The notes: generated by a model from the sequence alone, not told the origin. A stretch of 64,000 bases of DNA from Roseburia lenta (GCF_014287435.1 NZ_JACOPG010000001.1:310001-374000); one strand, 5' to 3'. Shown: positions 33,195 through 42,036, counted from the stretch's first letter. Numbers and translations are program-made.

Positions 33195-34393
33195 TCTGTT
33201 TCCTCCTTCCAACTTGTATGCATGATATCTGCAACAACAGGATCGATCGATACATGCTGCTGTTTTTCAAAGAATGATGTTTCCGTGCCGACTGTCGGCA
33301 CATATTGGTAAAATTCCCCTGCCGGCATTTGAGATCTTTTCTGGATCTCATCCGTGTTCCAGACATCGCCTATATTTTCTCTTTTCATATGGTAAAGCAC
33401 CTTTTCCGGTAACTGCTCTGTGACAAGCATGCCATTTTCATATACCACATGCACATATTTCCGGTCACCCATGCGATAGAAAAAGGCTACCTGATCGATA
33501 AACCTGACCTTCCTCTCCGGATTATCCGGATCCTGCTTCTGAGACACCAACACACCTACATTCAGATAAGAATACACATCTGTTTCCATACGGTCTCTGG
33601 CTGCCGGAGAATCGCACATATTGCACATGCGATCCGGTATATTTCTGACATCATCCACATGGATGGTCGTGATTCCTTTCATGCCCCCGGAGATATTTTT
33701 CATATAAGGCTGCACCTCTGCGCCACGCAATTCTGACACATTCAGCCATTTTGGATTCTGCCTGAGGCATGCCGTGATGGCATCATCGATCGTAAAATAC
33801 TTTCCGGTCTGCAAAGATACACAATCAGCATCCGGACGGATATCCTGATAGTGCCATTCCAATGAGTCCTCGATCGTAATAACTCTTTCCTCCGCCGGGA
33901 TAAACTGGGATAAGAACTTTGCAAGTTCCGTCTTTCCTGCGCCCGGTTCTCCACCGATCATAATGACCTGATGTGCCTTGATGCAGTGATACAAAAGTGA
34001 TAAGCACTTGGCATCGGCATAACCACTTTTTAAGGCATCCCCCACAGAAATACGCACATATGGCGGTGTCTTACGAATGCAAATGGATCTGCCGGTCACT
34101 GCGGCTGATTCATGGATAATGGACAGCCTTAATTTTGGTGTTTCTGCTTCAAGTTTCGGGTTCTGCACATTCAGTTCCTTTGATACATAATTGGAAATGC
34201 GCTGGGTAAACTGCGCCACCCATGCATCTGTGATCTCTACATCTATTTTTCTTTTATAGTTATTACAATCACGCACCCACACATCTTTTCCGTTGTAATC
34301 AATGTCCGTGATCTTTTCATCCTTGACATACGGATATAGCACACCATACAGATCTTCTGATTCTTCGATTGCAATAATACTTTCTTGTTCCAT
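33191..34393 (-). CDS. tadA: TadA/CpaF-type secretion ATPase
   Basis: A 400-residue ATPase of the type II/IV secretion superfamily. Walker A is MIGGEPGAGKTELAKF at about 145-160, with an Asp box ITIEDSLEWHY, and NVSELRGAEVQPYM with His-box-like TTIHVDD. It powers assembly of a Tad/Flp pilus. GTAGGAGAAAAAT ribosome site. The C-terminus includes VPTVGT from a palindrome copy. Confidence 0.88.
   Translation of the reverse strand: MEQESIIAIEESEDLYGVLYPYVKDEKITDIDYNGKDVWVRDCNNYKRKIDVEITDAWVAQFTQRISNYVSKELNVQNPKLEAETPKLRLSIIHESAAVTGRSICIRKTPPYVRISVGDALKSGYADAKCLSLLYHCIKAHQVIMIGGEPGAGKTELAKFLSQFIPAEERVITIEDSLEWHYQDIRPDADCVSLQTGKYFTIDDAITACLRQNPKWLNVSELRGAEVQPYMKNISGGMKGITTIHVDDVRNIPDRMCNMCDSPAARDRMETDVYSYLNVGVLVSQKQDPDNPERKVRFIDQVAFFYRMGDRKYVHVVYENGMLVTEQLPEKVLYHMKRENIGDVWNTDEIQKRSQMPAGEFYQYVPTVGTETSFFEKQQHVSIDPVVADIMHTSWKEETE
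33285..33301. repeat. Palindrome copy 9 (inside tadA)
   Basis: GTGCCGACTGTCGGCAC in the last tenth of the ATPase gene, read as VPTVGT. Confidence 0.85.
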
Positions 34394-34409
34394 ATTTTTC
34401 TCCTACTTT

Positions 34410-34426
34410 GTGCCGACTGTCGGCAC
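34410..34426. repeat. Palindrome copy 10, before tadA
   Basis: GTGCCGACTGTCGGCAC, 16 nt before the ATG. Confidence 0.9.
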
Positions 34427-34441
34427 GCTTTTGTTATTTCC

Positions 34442-34470
34442 CGGACAGATTCAACTTGTCTGTCCGGGAT
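34442..34470. other. Strong intercistronic hairpin after the pilin-like gene
   Basis: CCGGACAGA and TCTGTCCGG form a strong stem between the 53-residue pilin-like gene and tadA. There is no T-run on the transcribed strand, so it looks like an mRNA-stabilising or processing hairpin rather than a terminator (inference). Confidence 0.55.
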
Positions 34471-34484
34471 TATTCTTCTTGTTG

Positions 34485-34646
34485 CTACGCAGCCCAATTT
34501 ACTAACTTTTGGATTAACTGCGTAAATGCCTGTCCGACAATGCTGGTATTATCGGTTCCGATCATAAACAATGCTAATGCACCCAATGCAATAATGATAA
34601 GAATGATCATTCCGCTATCTCCTAGTTTTTCAAAGATTTTCTTCAT
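34485..34646 (-). CDS. Flp/Tad pilin-like small protein
   Basis: A 53-residue protein: MKKIFEKLGDSGMIILIIIA onward, one long helix starting after a Gly, then a short amphipathic tail (IVGQAFTQLIQKLVNW). Size and order just before tadA match major Flp pilins. AAAGGAGGAGAAA ribosome site. A strong hairpin follows the gene, as is common for abundant subunits. Confidence 0.62.
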   Translation of the reverse strand: MKKIFEKLGDSGMIILIIIALGALALFMIGTDNTSIVGQAFTQLIQKLVNWAA

Positions 34647-34671
34647 CTGTTATTTCTCCTCCTTTCCTTTT

Positions 34672-34688
34672 GTGCCGACTGTCGGCAC
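34672..34688. repeat. Palindrome copy 11, before the pilin-like gene
   Basis: GTGCCGACTGTCGGCAC, 25 nt before the ATG. Confidence 0.9.
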
Positions 34689-34729
34689 ATTTTCTATAAA
34701 ATGAACGGATTTCTCCGGTCATATCTCCT

Positions 34730-35269
34730 TTAAAGGCAATAGCGCCTTTTCAAGAAATCCAGGACACTGCCATCAAATGTCATTTCTCTATGACATTCTT
34801 CTGTCATGATCTCCATTGCCAGACGTGGTTCCATCGCATTTCTATAACATCGTTCCGATGTCATGGCATGAAATGCATCAAAGGTATAGATCATTCTTGC
34901 CTTCGTTAAGACCTCGTCGCTTCCCATAGGAATATCTTGCAAGTGCAAAGGCGATCTTCCATGATGGAAAAGAACGATCTGTGCCACCTCATCAGGCACA
35001 CCATATTCCTTCGCCGTAAGCCATCCCATGTATGGATGCAGTCTTACGATCTGCATTTCTGCCAGGCTAAGACCGCTTTCCTTTTGCAGGATCCTGGACG
35101 ATACATACATCTTTCCTACATCACAGATAGATGCCGCCTGCACCAGTTCCGGCGAGTCACGCCCCGCATACGCTAAGTATTCTTCTGTCAATAGCCGGAC
35201 ACATTGACAATTCAACATGGTTTCCTTATCAAGTGTCTGCACCAATTCCCTAAGTCCATCGATAGACAT
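34730..35269 (-). CDS. Degenerate HD-GYP-domain protein
   Basis: A 179-residue protein with the HD-GYP fold: CVRLLTEEYLAYAG, ASICDVGKMYVSSRILQK, RLHPYMGWLTAKEYGV and VLFHHGRSPLHLQDIP. The key HD pair is CD (CDVGK instead of HDIGK), and GYP is absent (HHGRSPLHL), so c-di-GMP phosphodiesterase activity is unlikely. It may act as a sensor. Start at 35269 after AAAGGGGAAAG. It is encoded next to a GGDEF protein. Confidence 0.72.
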   Translation of the reverse strand: MSIDGLRELVQTLDKETMLNCQCVRLLTEEYLAYAGRDSPELVQAASICDVGKMYVSSRILQKESGLSLAEMQIVRLHPYMGWLTAKEYGVPDEVAQIVLFHHGRSPLHLQDIPMGSDEVLTKARMIYTFDAFHAMTSERCYRNAMEPRLAMEIMTEECHREMTFDGSVLDFLKRRYCL

Positions 35270-35289
35270 TACTTTCCCCTTTCCGTATC

Positions 35290-35306
35290 GTGCCGACAGT
35301 CGGCAC
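35290..35306. repeat. Palindrome copy 12, before the HD-GYP-like gene
   Basis: GTGCCGACAGTCGGCAC, 20 nt before the ATG, just after the GGDEF gene's last helix codons. Confidence 0.9.
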
Positions 35307-35319
35307 GTTATTTTAAAAG

Positions 35320-36042
35320 TCACAGTATCAGCACCAGGATGATCACAAAGAGAAACAGATAAACGCTGCCAACTGTCTCCCAAAGTCCATCCGGTTTGAC
35401 ATAGGACTTTGCCCTATATGCCTTTTCTGACTTTTTAGTCTGCACGACATATGCCTGTTCCTTAATCCTTCGCTTTTCTGTATACATGCACAGATCTGCC
35501 GTATGCTGCAGGTCGCCCATCGACTGCGTTGGCTGTCCTCTGGCAACACCGCAGGAGACAACAACGGGAAAAGGGATGGATGCGTTACTGTCTCTTACTG
35601 TTTTCTGAAATACTTCCAATCGACGTTCCACCTCCTCATCCGTAACATCACGCAAATAGACCAGGAATTCATCGCCTCCCATCCGAAAAACGTCTTTTGT
35701 TTCCATACAACTTACCAGGGTCTTTGCTACATGGCGAATGAGTTCATCCCCAACATCATGTCCATAATGGTCATTTGCAATCTTGAGATCATTAACATCC
35801 AATGCCAGCAAGAATACATGAGAAATATCAAAATCCGGCTTTTCAAAGCCTTCCTCCTCACACCTTTTAGAAAATCCCATACGGTTATAAAGACCGGTAA
35901 GCCCATCATGGTATGCCAGCCAGAGGGTCTTATCCTGCTCCTTTTCTCTGGCAAGTTGTTCTTCCTTTGTCCTTCGTATTACCTGCTCTTTTTCACGCAA
36001 TTTTAGCAATCCCTGCACATAAAACTGCATTACTTCATCCAT
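35320..36042 (-). CDS. GGDEF-domain diguanylate cyclase
   Basis: A 240-residue protein: coiled coil 1-45, GGDEF domain 46-205 starting AYHDGLTGLYNRMGF, catalytic loop FRMGGDEFLVY, and a C-terminal membrane helix (VYLFLFVIILVLIL). The active-site residues are intact. The RxxD inhibitory site before GGDEF is ETKD, so product inhibition is probably lost. It makes c-di-GMP; in this operon it may control the pilus. AAGGAGG lies 7 nt before the ATG. Confidence 0.87.
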   Translation of the reverse strand: MDEVMQFYVQGLLKLREKEQVIRRTKEEQLAREKEQDKTLWLAYHDGLTGLYNRMGFSKRCEEEGFEKPDFDISHVFLLALDVNDLKIANDHYGHDVGDELIRHVAKTLVSCMETKDVFRMGGDEFLVYLRDVTDEEVERRLEVFQKTVRDSNASIPFPVVVSCGVARGQPTQSMGDLQHTADLCMYTEKRRIKEQAYVVQTKKSEKAYRAKSYVKPDGLWETVGSVYLFLFVIILVLIL

Positions 36043-36233
36043 ACATCCACCTCCTTTGTCTCTGTACCGACTGTCGGCACATTTTCATCTGTTACCTGCA
36101 CCGGGTTTTCTATTTCATCTGATGTATGATCGTAGTGCTTGATCTGGTAAGCAAGGCTGATAACAAGCAGGCAAACAAGCCACACGCACCAGACTTTGGC
36201 AACGACTTTTATACCCTTTCGCAAAATTCTCAT
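36030..36233 (-). CDS. Small membrane protein
   Basis: A 67-residue protein: one helix (VAKVWCVWLVCLLVISLAY), then an acidic tail that includes VPTVGT encoded by a palindrome copy. ATGA overlap with the preceding gene and a 13-bp overlap with the GGDEF gene. GGAGGGAG ribosome site. No family recognised. Confidence 0.65.
   Translation of the reverse strand: MRILRKGIKVVAKVWCVWLVCLLVISLAYQIKHYDHTSDEIENPVQVTDENVPTVGTETKEVDVWMK
36064..36080. repeat. Palindrome copy 13
   Basis: GTACCGACTGTCGGCAC. One arm is changed so that the minus-strand RNA would keep a G-U pair. It is inside the small membrane protein and 22 nt before the GGDEF start. Confidence 0.85.
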
Positions 36234-36538
36234 AAAACTCCCTCCGCTGTTGTGAATAGCACTCGCTCCGTTGTAGGACTTGTACTGATGATGTTATGGA
36301 TGATTTCTTTTCCATCCAAACTCTCGTCCTCTGTAATGCCAACCATCTGTCCTTTTTCATTTACGACAAGGTCTCCTGCTTGCAGATTTCTCCAACATCT
36401 CGTTGCAATCACAAAATCCAACTTGTCGGCATTCCCGATTGCATATACCGGAAACAGTTTTGTAGTCAGACCTATCGCAAAAGCCAGACATACCGCACCC
36501 AGCACGCTCGATAATATTTGTTTTGCATTTGATGACAT
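36230..36538 (-). CDS. Exported protein at the head of the pilus operon
   Basis: A 102-residue protein with an N-terminal helix (ILSSVLGAVCLAFAIGLTT), then WRNLQAGDLVVNEKGQMVGITED, which faintly resembles a SAF/CpaB-like or signal-peptidase-like beta segment. No firm family. GTGAGGAGAGG ribosome site. First gene after module C. Confidence 0.55.
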   Translation of the reverse strand: MSSNAKQILSSVLGAVCLAFAIGLTTKLFPVYAIGNADKLDFVIATRCWRNLQAGDLVVNEKGQMVGITEDESLDGKEIIHNIISTSPTTERVLFTTAEGVL

Positions 36539-36559
36539 AACCTCTCCTCACTTTCTTTT

Positions 36560-36576
36560 GTGCCGTCTGTCGGCAC
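36560..36576. repeat. Palindrome copy 14, in the module C leader
   Basis: GTGCCGTCTGTCGGCAC. It lies between the leader terminator and the ribosome site of the first pilus gene. Confidence 0.85.
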
Positions 36577-36617
36577 AAAAAAAGGAAGTACCCTGGCGCT
36601 TTACACAGGTTACTTCC
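36577..36617 (-). terminator. Leader terminator (attenuator) of the pilus operon
   Basis: On the minus strand GGAAGTAACCTG pairs with CAGGGTACTTCC, followed by seven Ts. It is placed between promoter C and the first gene. Confidence 0.78.
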
Positions 36618-36640
36618 TTAGTTACTATTTTGTCTCTTTT

Positions 36641-36718
36641 AGCATAACAGTATATTTTTGTATTATCTAGTAGCATTTAGTAGCATTTGGTAGCGTTTAG
36701 TAGCATCTGATAGCGGCC
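36641..36718 (-). promoter_or_regulatory. Transfer promoter module C
   Basis: The -10 TATGCT is at 36641-36646 (minus). Five 10-bp boxes run from 36669 to 36718 (AGTAGCATTT, AGTAGCATTT, GGTAGCGTTT, AGTAGCATCT, GATAGCGGCC). The first starts 28 nt from the -10. This is the longest box array in the element. Confidence 0.78.
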
Positions 36719-36724
36719 AATAGT

Positions 36725-38893
36725 TTAGCTTCCTTCCTGCATATCTGCTGTGTGCCGACCATCGGCACAGATTGTGGCATATTCCTCCATTTCTTTTTCT
36801 TCCATCAAAAACATTCTCTTCAAATTATCCTCTGTCACTCCATTTTCAGACGCTCTCAATATGATCTGTTTTTCCCGATCAGAGAGTTCCTTAGAATAGC
36901 GCAACCAGACATCAATAAAGTCACCTGTGACATCTCGTTTCTTTCTTGTGCCGACGGTCGGCACATTTTCATCATCCATCGCATCATTTTCTGCCAGCTG
37001 TTTTAATGCCTTTTGCAAGGTGTTCTTATTCTTATCTCTAAGATCCGCATGCAAAAACTCCGGATTATCAATGTCTGCAAATTCTTTTGGCTCACTATCC
37101 GGCAAAACTGTGATATAGCGATATTCCTTTTCGTTCCACACAACTTCTACCGGATGAATATACCCTCCGTCTTCGCTTGCCTTATTCAGTTCCATCGCAC
37201 GATGATATGGAGAATCCGGATTTTCCCATGGTCTTTCTTTTTCATCATAGATTGGGAACTCTCCTTCCATAAAAATAATACAATCTGAATTTGGCATACG
37301 TTTCACTGCCGCAGGAGAGATCAGATTGCCACCGGCTTCTCCAAAATCCGTCCGATCCTTTTGCATGACTGCTGTATCAAAGGTCATATCGCCTGTCAGC
37401 TTGGAAATCCACTCATGCGTTTCATCCGCTGCCGGAGCCGCCCCATAAAATGCCATCACTGCACAGTTATCTAAAAAAATTTTCCATTTATCATTCGGAT
37501 AAAGTACCATTAATTGTGCTTTGGACTGCAATACCGGAACCATGTAAATATTTCTGCTTCGTATTGTTCCAAGCAATACCTCCGCATCTGCTGGTCGGGC
37601 ACCGGCATAAAACTCATCCATCAAAAATCCAACCGGTATTGGGAGTGCTCCACCATTTCTCTTAAAATCACGATCTGCAATATTACATAGCGTATTGACA
37701 GCCAATGTATAGAAAATAGAGAATACGAAATTTAAGGAAGAGTCTGTATCATCTGCCCCTAAGAAAATTGCAACCTTTTTGTCGGTTGGGTGGTCCTTCG
37801 TTCCTCCAACACCATATGCCAGATCCTGCAGGTGCATATCATCGTCTTCAAAAATACGTTTCAACTCTGGCAACTCCAACAACTTAAATTTTGCGTTTAC
37901 TATAATAACGATACTCTTTACCGTGTCTGCAGCACCACCTATAAACTTAAAGTAGTCTCGTACAGCCGGGTGGTTTGGTCCGTACTTTTCTCGCATTTTC
38001 ATCATCTTCACTTCCAAAATGGAAGGTGGTGGCGCGCCTTTTTTCTTTGGCGGCTGATCCGATAACTGCACCTGCTCATTACAGAGTGCCGTAATGTTAT
38101 TGATATTGCCATATCTCCCCTCCTCCTTTGCGCAGAACCATTCATAATAAAATATTGCCTGTATATATAGTTTAGGTCCATCTTCCCAGAAAGGATCATT
38201 TTTTATAGCATCCGGCGGATCAAGTGAATCGTAGATATTTTCGACTAATCTGATCAGATCCTGATCACGATAAATATAAACAAACGGGTTAAACCGATCA
38301 CTCTTATCTGGCTCCTTCATATTCAGACTTCTTATCGTATAGCCTTTTTTCTGCAGATACAATCCATACTTAAATTGCAGATCAAGTTTGACATCCAACG
38401 GTATGAAATGATCGTGTGCTCGCAAGATGTTTGGCACCATATAACCAGTTGTCTTACCCTTTCCAGAAGATGCAATAATCAACGTGTTATTATTTGACAT
38501 ACTCTTTTCTCCACAAGTATCAACGGCAATATTCTTTGACAATATCATATTATCGTCTTCCACCTTACTCCGTCGTCTACGGTTCACATCCTTGATATCT
38601 GCCCATTCTTCTGTTCCGTGGCTGCCTTCCTGATAATTTCTGTAATAGAGCATAAAATAGTAAATAATAAAAACCCAACCTAGAAATCCAAGCCCCATAA
38701 TGGGTATCGTCTTATCATTATACCAGCGTGTCACCTGCCAGAAATGCAGAGCAATATAAACAAGATAATCCTGCATGTTATTCATGGAAAGATCATCGAA
38801 AGTAAACAGCCCACTGACGTAATATGACAGAATCATAAGGATAACTCCAAGGGTCACATAAAGCCCCACCGGCGTTTTTCTTTTCTGTAACAT
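36725..38893 (-). CDS. virD4: VirD4/TraG-type coupling protein
   Basis: A 722-residue protein. Two N-terminal helices (VTLGVILMILSYYVSGLF, IMGLGFLGWVFIIYYF), Walker A IASSGKGKTTGYMVPN at about 140, Walker B GFLMDEFYAGARPAD and the TraG block VLQSKAQLMVLYP. It recruits the relaxosome to the channel. The C-terminal 90 residues are variable and contain two palindrome copies, one read as VPTVGT and one in another frame. TACAGGAGGAAAT ribosome site. Confidence 0.92.
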   Translation of the reverse strand: MLQKRKTPVGLYVTLGVILMILSYYVSGLFTFDDLSMNNMQDYLVYIALHFWQVTRWYNDKTIPIMGLGFLGWVFIIYYFMLYYRNYQEGSHGTEEWADIKDVNRRRRSKVEDDNMILSKNIAVDTCGEKSMSNNNTLIIASSGKGKTTGYMVPNILRAHDHFIPLDVKLDLQFKYGLYLQKKGYTIRSLNMKEPDKSDRFNPFVYIYRDQDLIRLVENIYDSLDPPDAIKNDPFWEDGPKLYIQAIFYYEWFCAKEEGRYGNINNITALCNEQVQLSDQPPKKKGAPPPSILEVKMMKMREKYGPNHPAVRDYFKFIGGAADTVKSIVIIVNAKFKLLELPELKRIFEDDDMHLQDLAYGVGGTKDHPTDKKVAIFLGADDTDSSLNFVFSIFYTLAVNTLCNIADRDFKRNGGALPIPVGFLMDEFYAGARPADAEVLLGTIRSRNIYMVPVLQSKAQLMVLYPNDKWKIFLDNCAVMAFYGAAPAADETHEWISKLTGDMTFDTAVMQKDRTDFGEAGGNLISPAAVKRMPNSDCIIFMEGEFPIYDEKERPWENPDSPYHRAMELNKASEDGGYIHPVEVVWNEKEYRYITVLPDSEPKEFADIDNPEFLHADLRDKNKNTLQKALKQLAENDAMDDENVPTVGTRKKRDVTGDFIDVWLRYSKELSDREKQIILRASENGVTEDNLKRMFLMEEKEMEEYATICADGRHTADMQEGS
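36752..36768. repeat. Palindrome copy 15 (3' end of virD4)
   Basis: GTGCCGACCATCGGCAC, 10 codons before the virD4 stop and just before module C. This copy is not read as VPTVGT. Confidence 0.82.
36948..36964. repeat. Palindrome copy 16 (inside virD4)
   Basis: GTGCCGACGGTCGGCAC, read as VPTVGT at the border of the coupling protein core and its tail. Confidence 0.88.
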
Positions 38894-38920
38894 ATTTCCT
38901 CCTGTATGAAATCAGGAAGC

Positions 38921-38937
38921 GTGCCGACCGTCGGCAC
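38921..38937. repeat. Palindrome copy 17, before virD4
   Basis: GTGCCGACCGTCGGCAC with symmetric GC flanks (AAGC/GCTT), making the longest dyad, 28 nt before the ATG. Confidence 0.9.
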
Positions 38938-38949
38938 GCTTCCATCCAT

Positions 38950-40275
38950 TTATATTTTCATGGTTGGTGTTGCGATTGATGGTGCAAGATCAGGTGCATT
39001 TCTTTGATAATCAAATTTATCCATCAAGTTTTCCACACTTGTCAAATCTCCCTTTATAGGCTTTCCTGCAGCGTCTAGCACCATCTGTTTCTTATCTTTC
39101 TCCAAAAACGCAACATACCTTGTTCTATTAGCATGTGTGTCTTTAAATACCTGATCCTTTGGAATAACTAGGAACTGCGTCGGGGAATTTTTATATCCGG
39201 TTCCTGGAACCTTGCATGCAAACATCATAGATGCCACAGAATCTTCACCATTGCTTTTCACGAACTGTGTAGCACCGCTTTGTGCTACTAGCGTTTGTTC
39301 ATCAATGGATATCTGTTCATAAGCATCGTTATTCATATAGTCCACAGATGATCTTGATCCTAAAGGTTCATAGCGGTCTGTCACTTCTTCCCATGTCTTA
39401 CTATCTTCATTGATAAAAGAATCACTGACTTCCCTATGTGTCTCGTCGCATCGTTCTACAAAATCTTGATCATCCTTACAAATTGCCGTTGCATTCAGTT
39501 CTTCCTGAGTCATTTCTTCCATATCTCCCGGATCATCCATACCATCTGCAATCAAACCATCCCTGATTTCCTGATAGAGTTGCTTGACAATCTGTAACTG
39601 GTGATTAGGTATATACATCTGCTTTTTTCCATCCGCAAGATTAAGATCCTTGATTTTTGCGAAAGACACATCCACTGCCTCCATAGCATCCTGCAGTTTT
39701 TCTTCCAATGCATCAGGAACAGAAATGATAGAAGTCTTTTCTCCCATCATTCTCTTTAGTTCATCCTTTTCCATCTCGCCGGAAACCAGGTGTTCCTTAA
39801 TATAATTTCCAAGAAAATCTTCCATACGTGCCTTATCAGACTTCTTGTAATAAATTTTCATATGGTCTACATCAAAATCATTTTCTAGCATACAATAATG
39901 GATTCCCATATCATCCAGTTTCTCTCGGATTCCTTCTTTGACTAGTTCTTTTGCTTTCAGTTGCCTATGTTCCTCTGTAATAGAACCTTGATTCATAAAT
40001 CGTTCCAATTCTTTATCTACACGCTCACGAACTTCTGCCATGTCCTGTTCTGACAGAGGTATGTTTGCCACTTCCACGTTATAGTCGCAAAATTTCATAA
40101 ACTTATCAAAGTTCTCCCAATCCGTCTTTTTCAAAAGATTAGCTTTATGCATTCTGGCAACAAATTGTACAATCAGAATCGTTGCATACAGCGCCGGTGC
40201 CATAATCATACGCTGCGCCAGTTGACGACCTCTTTCTATGGAATTCAAGAGATCTTTTTCTTCATTTAAACTCAT
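38950..40275 (-). CDS. Conjugation protein of unknown family upstream of the coupling protein
   Basis: A 441-residue soluble, mostly helical protein. The gene sits where PcfB/DUF3801 genes precede TraG in clostridial elements, and the N-terminus (LAQRMIMAPALYATILIVQFV) is loosely compatible with that family. The middle part GIHYCMLENDFDVDHMKIYYKKSDKARMEDFL resembles the DUF3801 region. Start at 40275 after GTGGAGGAAACG; the upstream frame MCRLSAQD is palindrome read-through. Confidence 0.62.
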   Translation of the reverse strand: MSLNEEKDLLNSIERGRQLAQRMIMAPALYATILIVQFVARMHKANLLKKTDWENFDKFMKFCDYNVEVANIPLSEQDMAEVRERVDKELERFMNQGSITEEHRQLKAKELVKEGIREKLDDMGIHYCMLENDFDVDHMKIYYKKSDKARMEDFLGNYIKEHLVSGEMEKDELKRMMGEKTSIISVPDALEEKLQDAMEAVDVSFAKIKDLNLADGKKQMYIPNHQLQIVKQLYQEIRDGLIADGMDDPGDMEEMTQEELNATAICKDDQDFVERCDETHREVSDSFINEDSKTWEEVTDRYEPLGSRSSVDYMNNDAYEQISIDEQTLVAQSGATQFVKSNGEDSVASMMFACKVPGTGYKNSPTQFLVIPKDQVFKDTHANRTRYVAFLEKDKKQMVLDAAGKPIKGDLTSVENLMDKFDYQRNAPDLAPSIATPTMKI

Positions 40276-40295
40276 ATTCGTTTCCTCCACATCTT

Positions 40296-40312
40296 GTGCC
40301 GACAGTCGGCAC
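40296..40312. repeat. Palindrome copy 18
   Basis: GTGCCGACAGTCGGCAC between the ArdA stop and the next ribosome site. Confidence 0.9.
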
Positions 40313-40322
40313 ACTTTTTCTG

Positions 40323-41051
40323 CTACATTCTCGGCGCATGTTCTTCCGGATTGTCCAGCATGATATCTTCTGACATTACATTTTCGTTTTCTGTCTGAAT
40401 CTCTTTTGAAATCTCCTTACGGTTTCCTACCACCCTATACTCCTCCGGAATATTTTCAGACGTACCATCATAAATCAATGTCATTTCACTACTGCCACAG
40501 GTCAAATAGCCGTAGGCTGTAAATGAGCCTGTGTCATTTAAACTTGCATCTCTCCCCAATCCCTCATAGTCAATGTAATCTTCCAGTCCATCAGGAATCT
40601 CATAATTTTCAGCAACTGCCTTTCCTAAATCATATTCATCCTCTATATCCGACAGTAAGATATAATTATCCAGATTATTGGTCAGATTAATTAAATCCTT
40701 GATGCTGGAAAAACCATCTGCTTCCATCACTGCCATAAAGACACTTAGTTCCCCTTCATCCAATTCATCAATCTGCTTTGCGAGATAATTCAACTCATTC
40801 AAAGACGGATACTCCCCGGCAATATAACCAATGTTCTGAGCTCCGACATGATCTTCAAAATCCGTAATGAAGTATTCTTCATACACAACTCCATCTCTTT
40901 CTTTTCCAATATCAATCGACTCTAATACGTGCTGCATTTCCTCTGCGGTAAGTGGAAATCCTACCCATTTCCCATTAAACTTTCCTTCTACATATTCTCC
41001 AAGATTGGTTATAAATGCTTCAAATGGATATCTACTATCATTTTCATACAT
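40323..41051 (-). CDS. ardA: Antirestriction protein ArdA-like
   Basis: A 242-residue acidic protein. LGEYVEGKFNGKWVGFPLTAEEMQHVLESI and YEEYFITDFEDHVG match ArdA, a DNA mimic that inhibits type I restriction when the element enters a new host. The C-terminal extension (about 170-242) is unusual. Start at 41051 is chosen because AGAAAGG lies 9 nt upstream. It is the third gene of the module D operon. Confidence 0.85.
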   Translation of the reverse strand: MYENDSRYPFEAFITNLGEYVEGKFNGKWVGFPLTAEEMQHVLESIDIGKERDGVVYEEYFITDFEDHVGAQNIGYIAGEYPSLNELNYLAKQIDELDEGELSVFMAVMEADGFSSIKDLINLTNNLDNYILLSDIEDEYDLGKAVAENYEIPDGLEDYIDYEGLGRDASLNDTGSFTAYGYLTCGSSEMTLIYDGTSENIPEEYRVVGNRKEISKEIQTENENVMSEDIMLDNPEEHAPRM

Positions 41052-41067
41052 ATTGTTCATCCTTTCT

Positions 41068-41084
41068 GTGCCGACCGTCGGCAC
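41068..41084. repeat. Palindrome copy 19, before ardA
   Basis: GTGCCGACCGTCGGCAC, 16 nt before the ATG. Confidence 0.9.
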
Positions 41085-41099
41085 ATCCATTTTTACTTT

Positions 41100-42014
41100 T
41101 TATTGCATTTTTGGTTGTTTTTCTGTTTCTTCTACAGGTGCTATATCATATTCATCAGATATATCATTTTTAACGACATGATCACTAGTGCGTATAACAA
41201 TATCGTAGTCAAGATTATTAAAGCCTTCAGGGAATTGAAGCCCGAGCAAACTAAATAATTCTTGGCTCTTATTTTTGTCATAAAACAATACCTTTTGTTG
41301 TTCCAACACTAATTTTAAAAGATTTTCTATATTATTTTTTTCATAAATACTGGTGGCAATATTTGATGAAACAATCTGAGCCTGATAAGATCCGGTTCCA
41401 TTTGCACATATTGAAATCATTACAGGACTATTACTAGCATCAATTTCATCTGTTAAAATCATAATGCTATCGTCTCGCGTCAAAGAGTCATATAACATGA
41501 CCGGCTTTTCAATTTTGCTATAAATATTTTTCACTTGATCCACTGACAAGCCATACCCATGTTTTTTCTCATCTTTTACCTCCAATGCTTTCTTTAGATG
41601 CCCCTGTGTATACAGAATTGGCAGTTGCTCACACCCTATATCAAGCAATATCTTTGGTGTATCACCTACCTTAAGAGCATCATAACGCGGATATTTACCC
41701 TCAATTACTTCATCAATCTGCTCCGCAAAGGTCTTCTCTGGCTTCAGACCTGATATTTGCCTATTGATATCCTGCAACCGCTCCCGGATTTCATCATCAC
41801 TTAGTGCATCCTTACGCACTCCCTGGATCATTGCCTCTTTGGATATACGAAAAATATTAGCGCAGATGTTAAGACGCACATCGCTTAATTCTGTTTTTCC
41901 TGTCTCAACCTCATCCAGTTCTTTCTCTGACAGAAGTAGAATATTTGCCAGGACATTTGCTTGCATATTATTTTTTAGTCTCTCCTGCCAGATGATTCCT
42001 CCATATTTCTGCAT
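41100..42014 (-). CDS. MuF-C-like domain protein
   Basis: A 304-residue protein. The N-terminal part (MQKYGGIIWQERLKNNMQAN) is helical. The central part DALKVGDTPKILLDIGCEQLPILYT with KKHGYGLSVDQVKNIYSKIEKPVMLYD resembles the phage MuF C-terminal-type domain often found in polyvalent proteins of mobile elements. No nuclease motif is evident. Start at 42014 after GAAGGAGAAA. Confidence 0.68.
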   Translation of the reverse strand: MQKYGGIIWQERLKNNMQANVLANILLLSEKELDEVETGKTELSDVRLNICANIFRISKEAMIQGVRKDALSDDEIRERLQDINRQISGLKPEKTFAEQIDEVIEGKYPRYDALKVGDTPKILLDIGCEQLPILYTQGHLKKALEVKDEKKHGYGLSVDQVKNIYSKIEKPVMLYDSLTRDDSIMILTDEIDASNSPVMISICANGTGSYQAQIVSSNIATSIYEKNNIENLLKLVLEQQKVLFYDKNKSQELFSLLGLQFPEGFNNLDYDIVIRTSDHVVKNDISDEYDIAPVEETEKQPKMQ

Positions 42015-42036
42015 AAATGTATTTCTCCTTCCTTTT

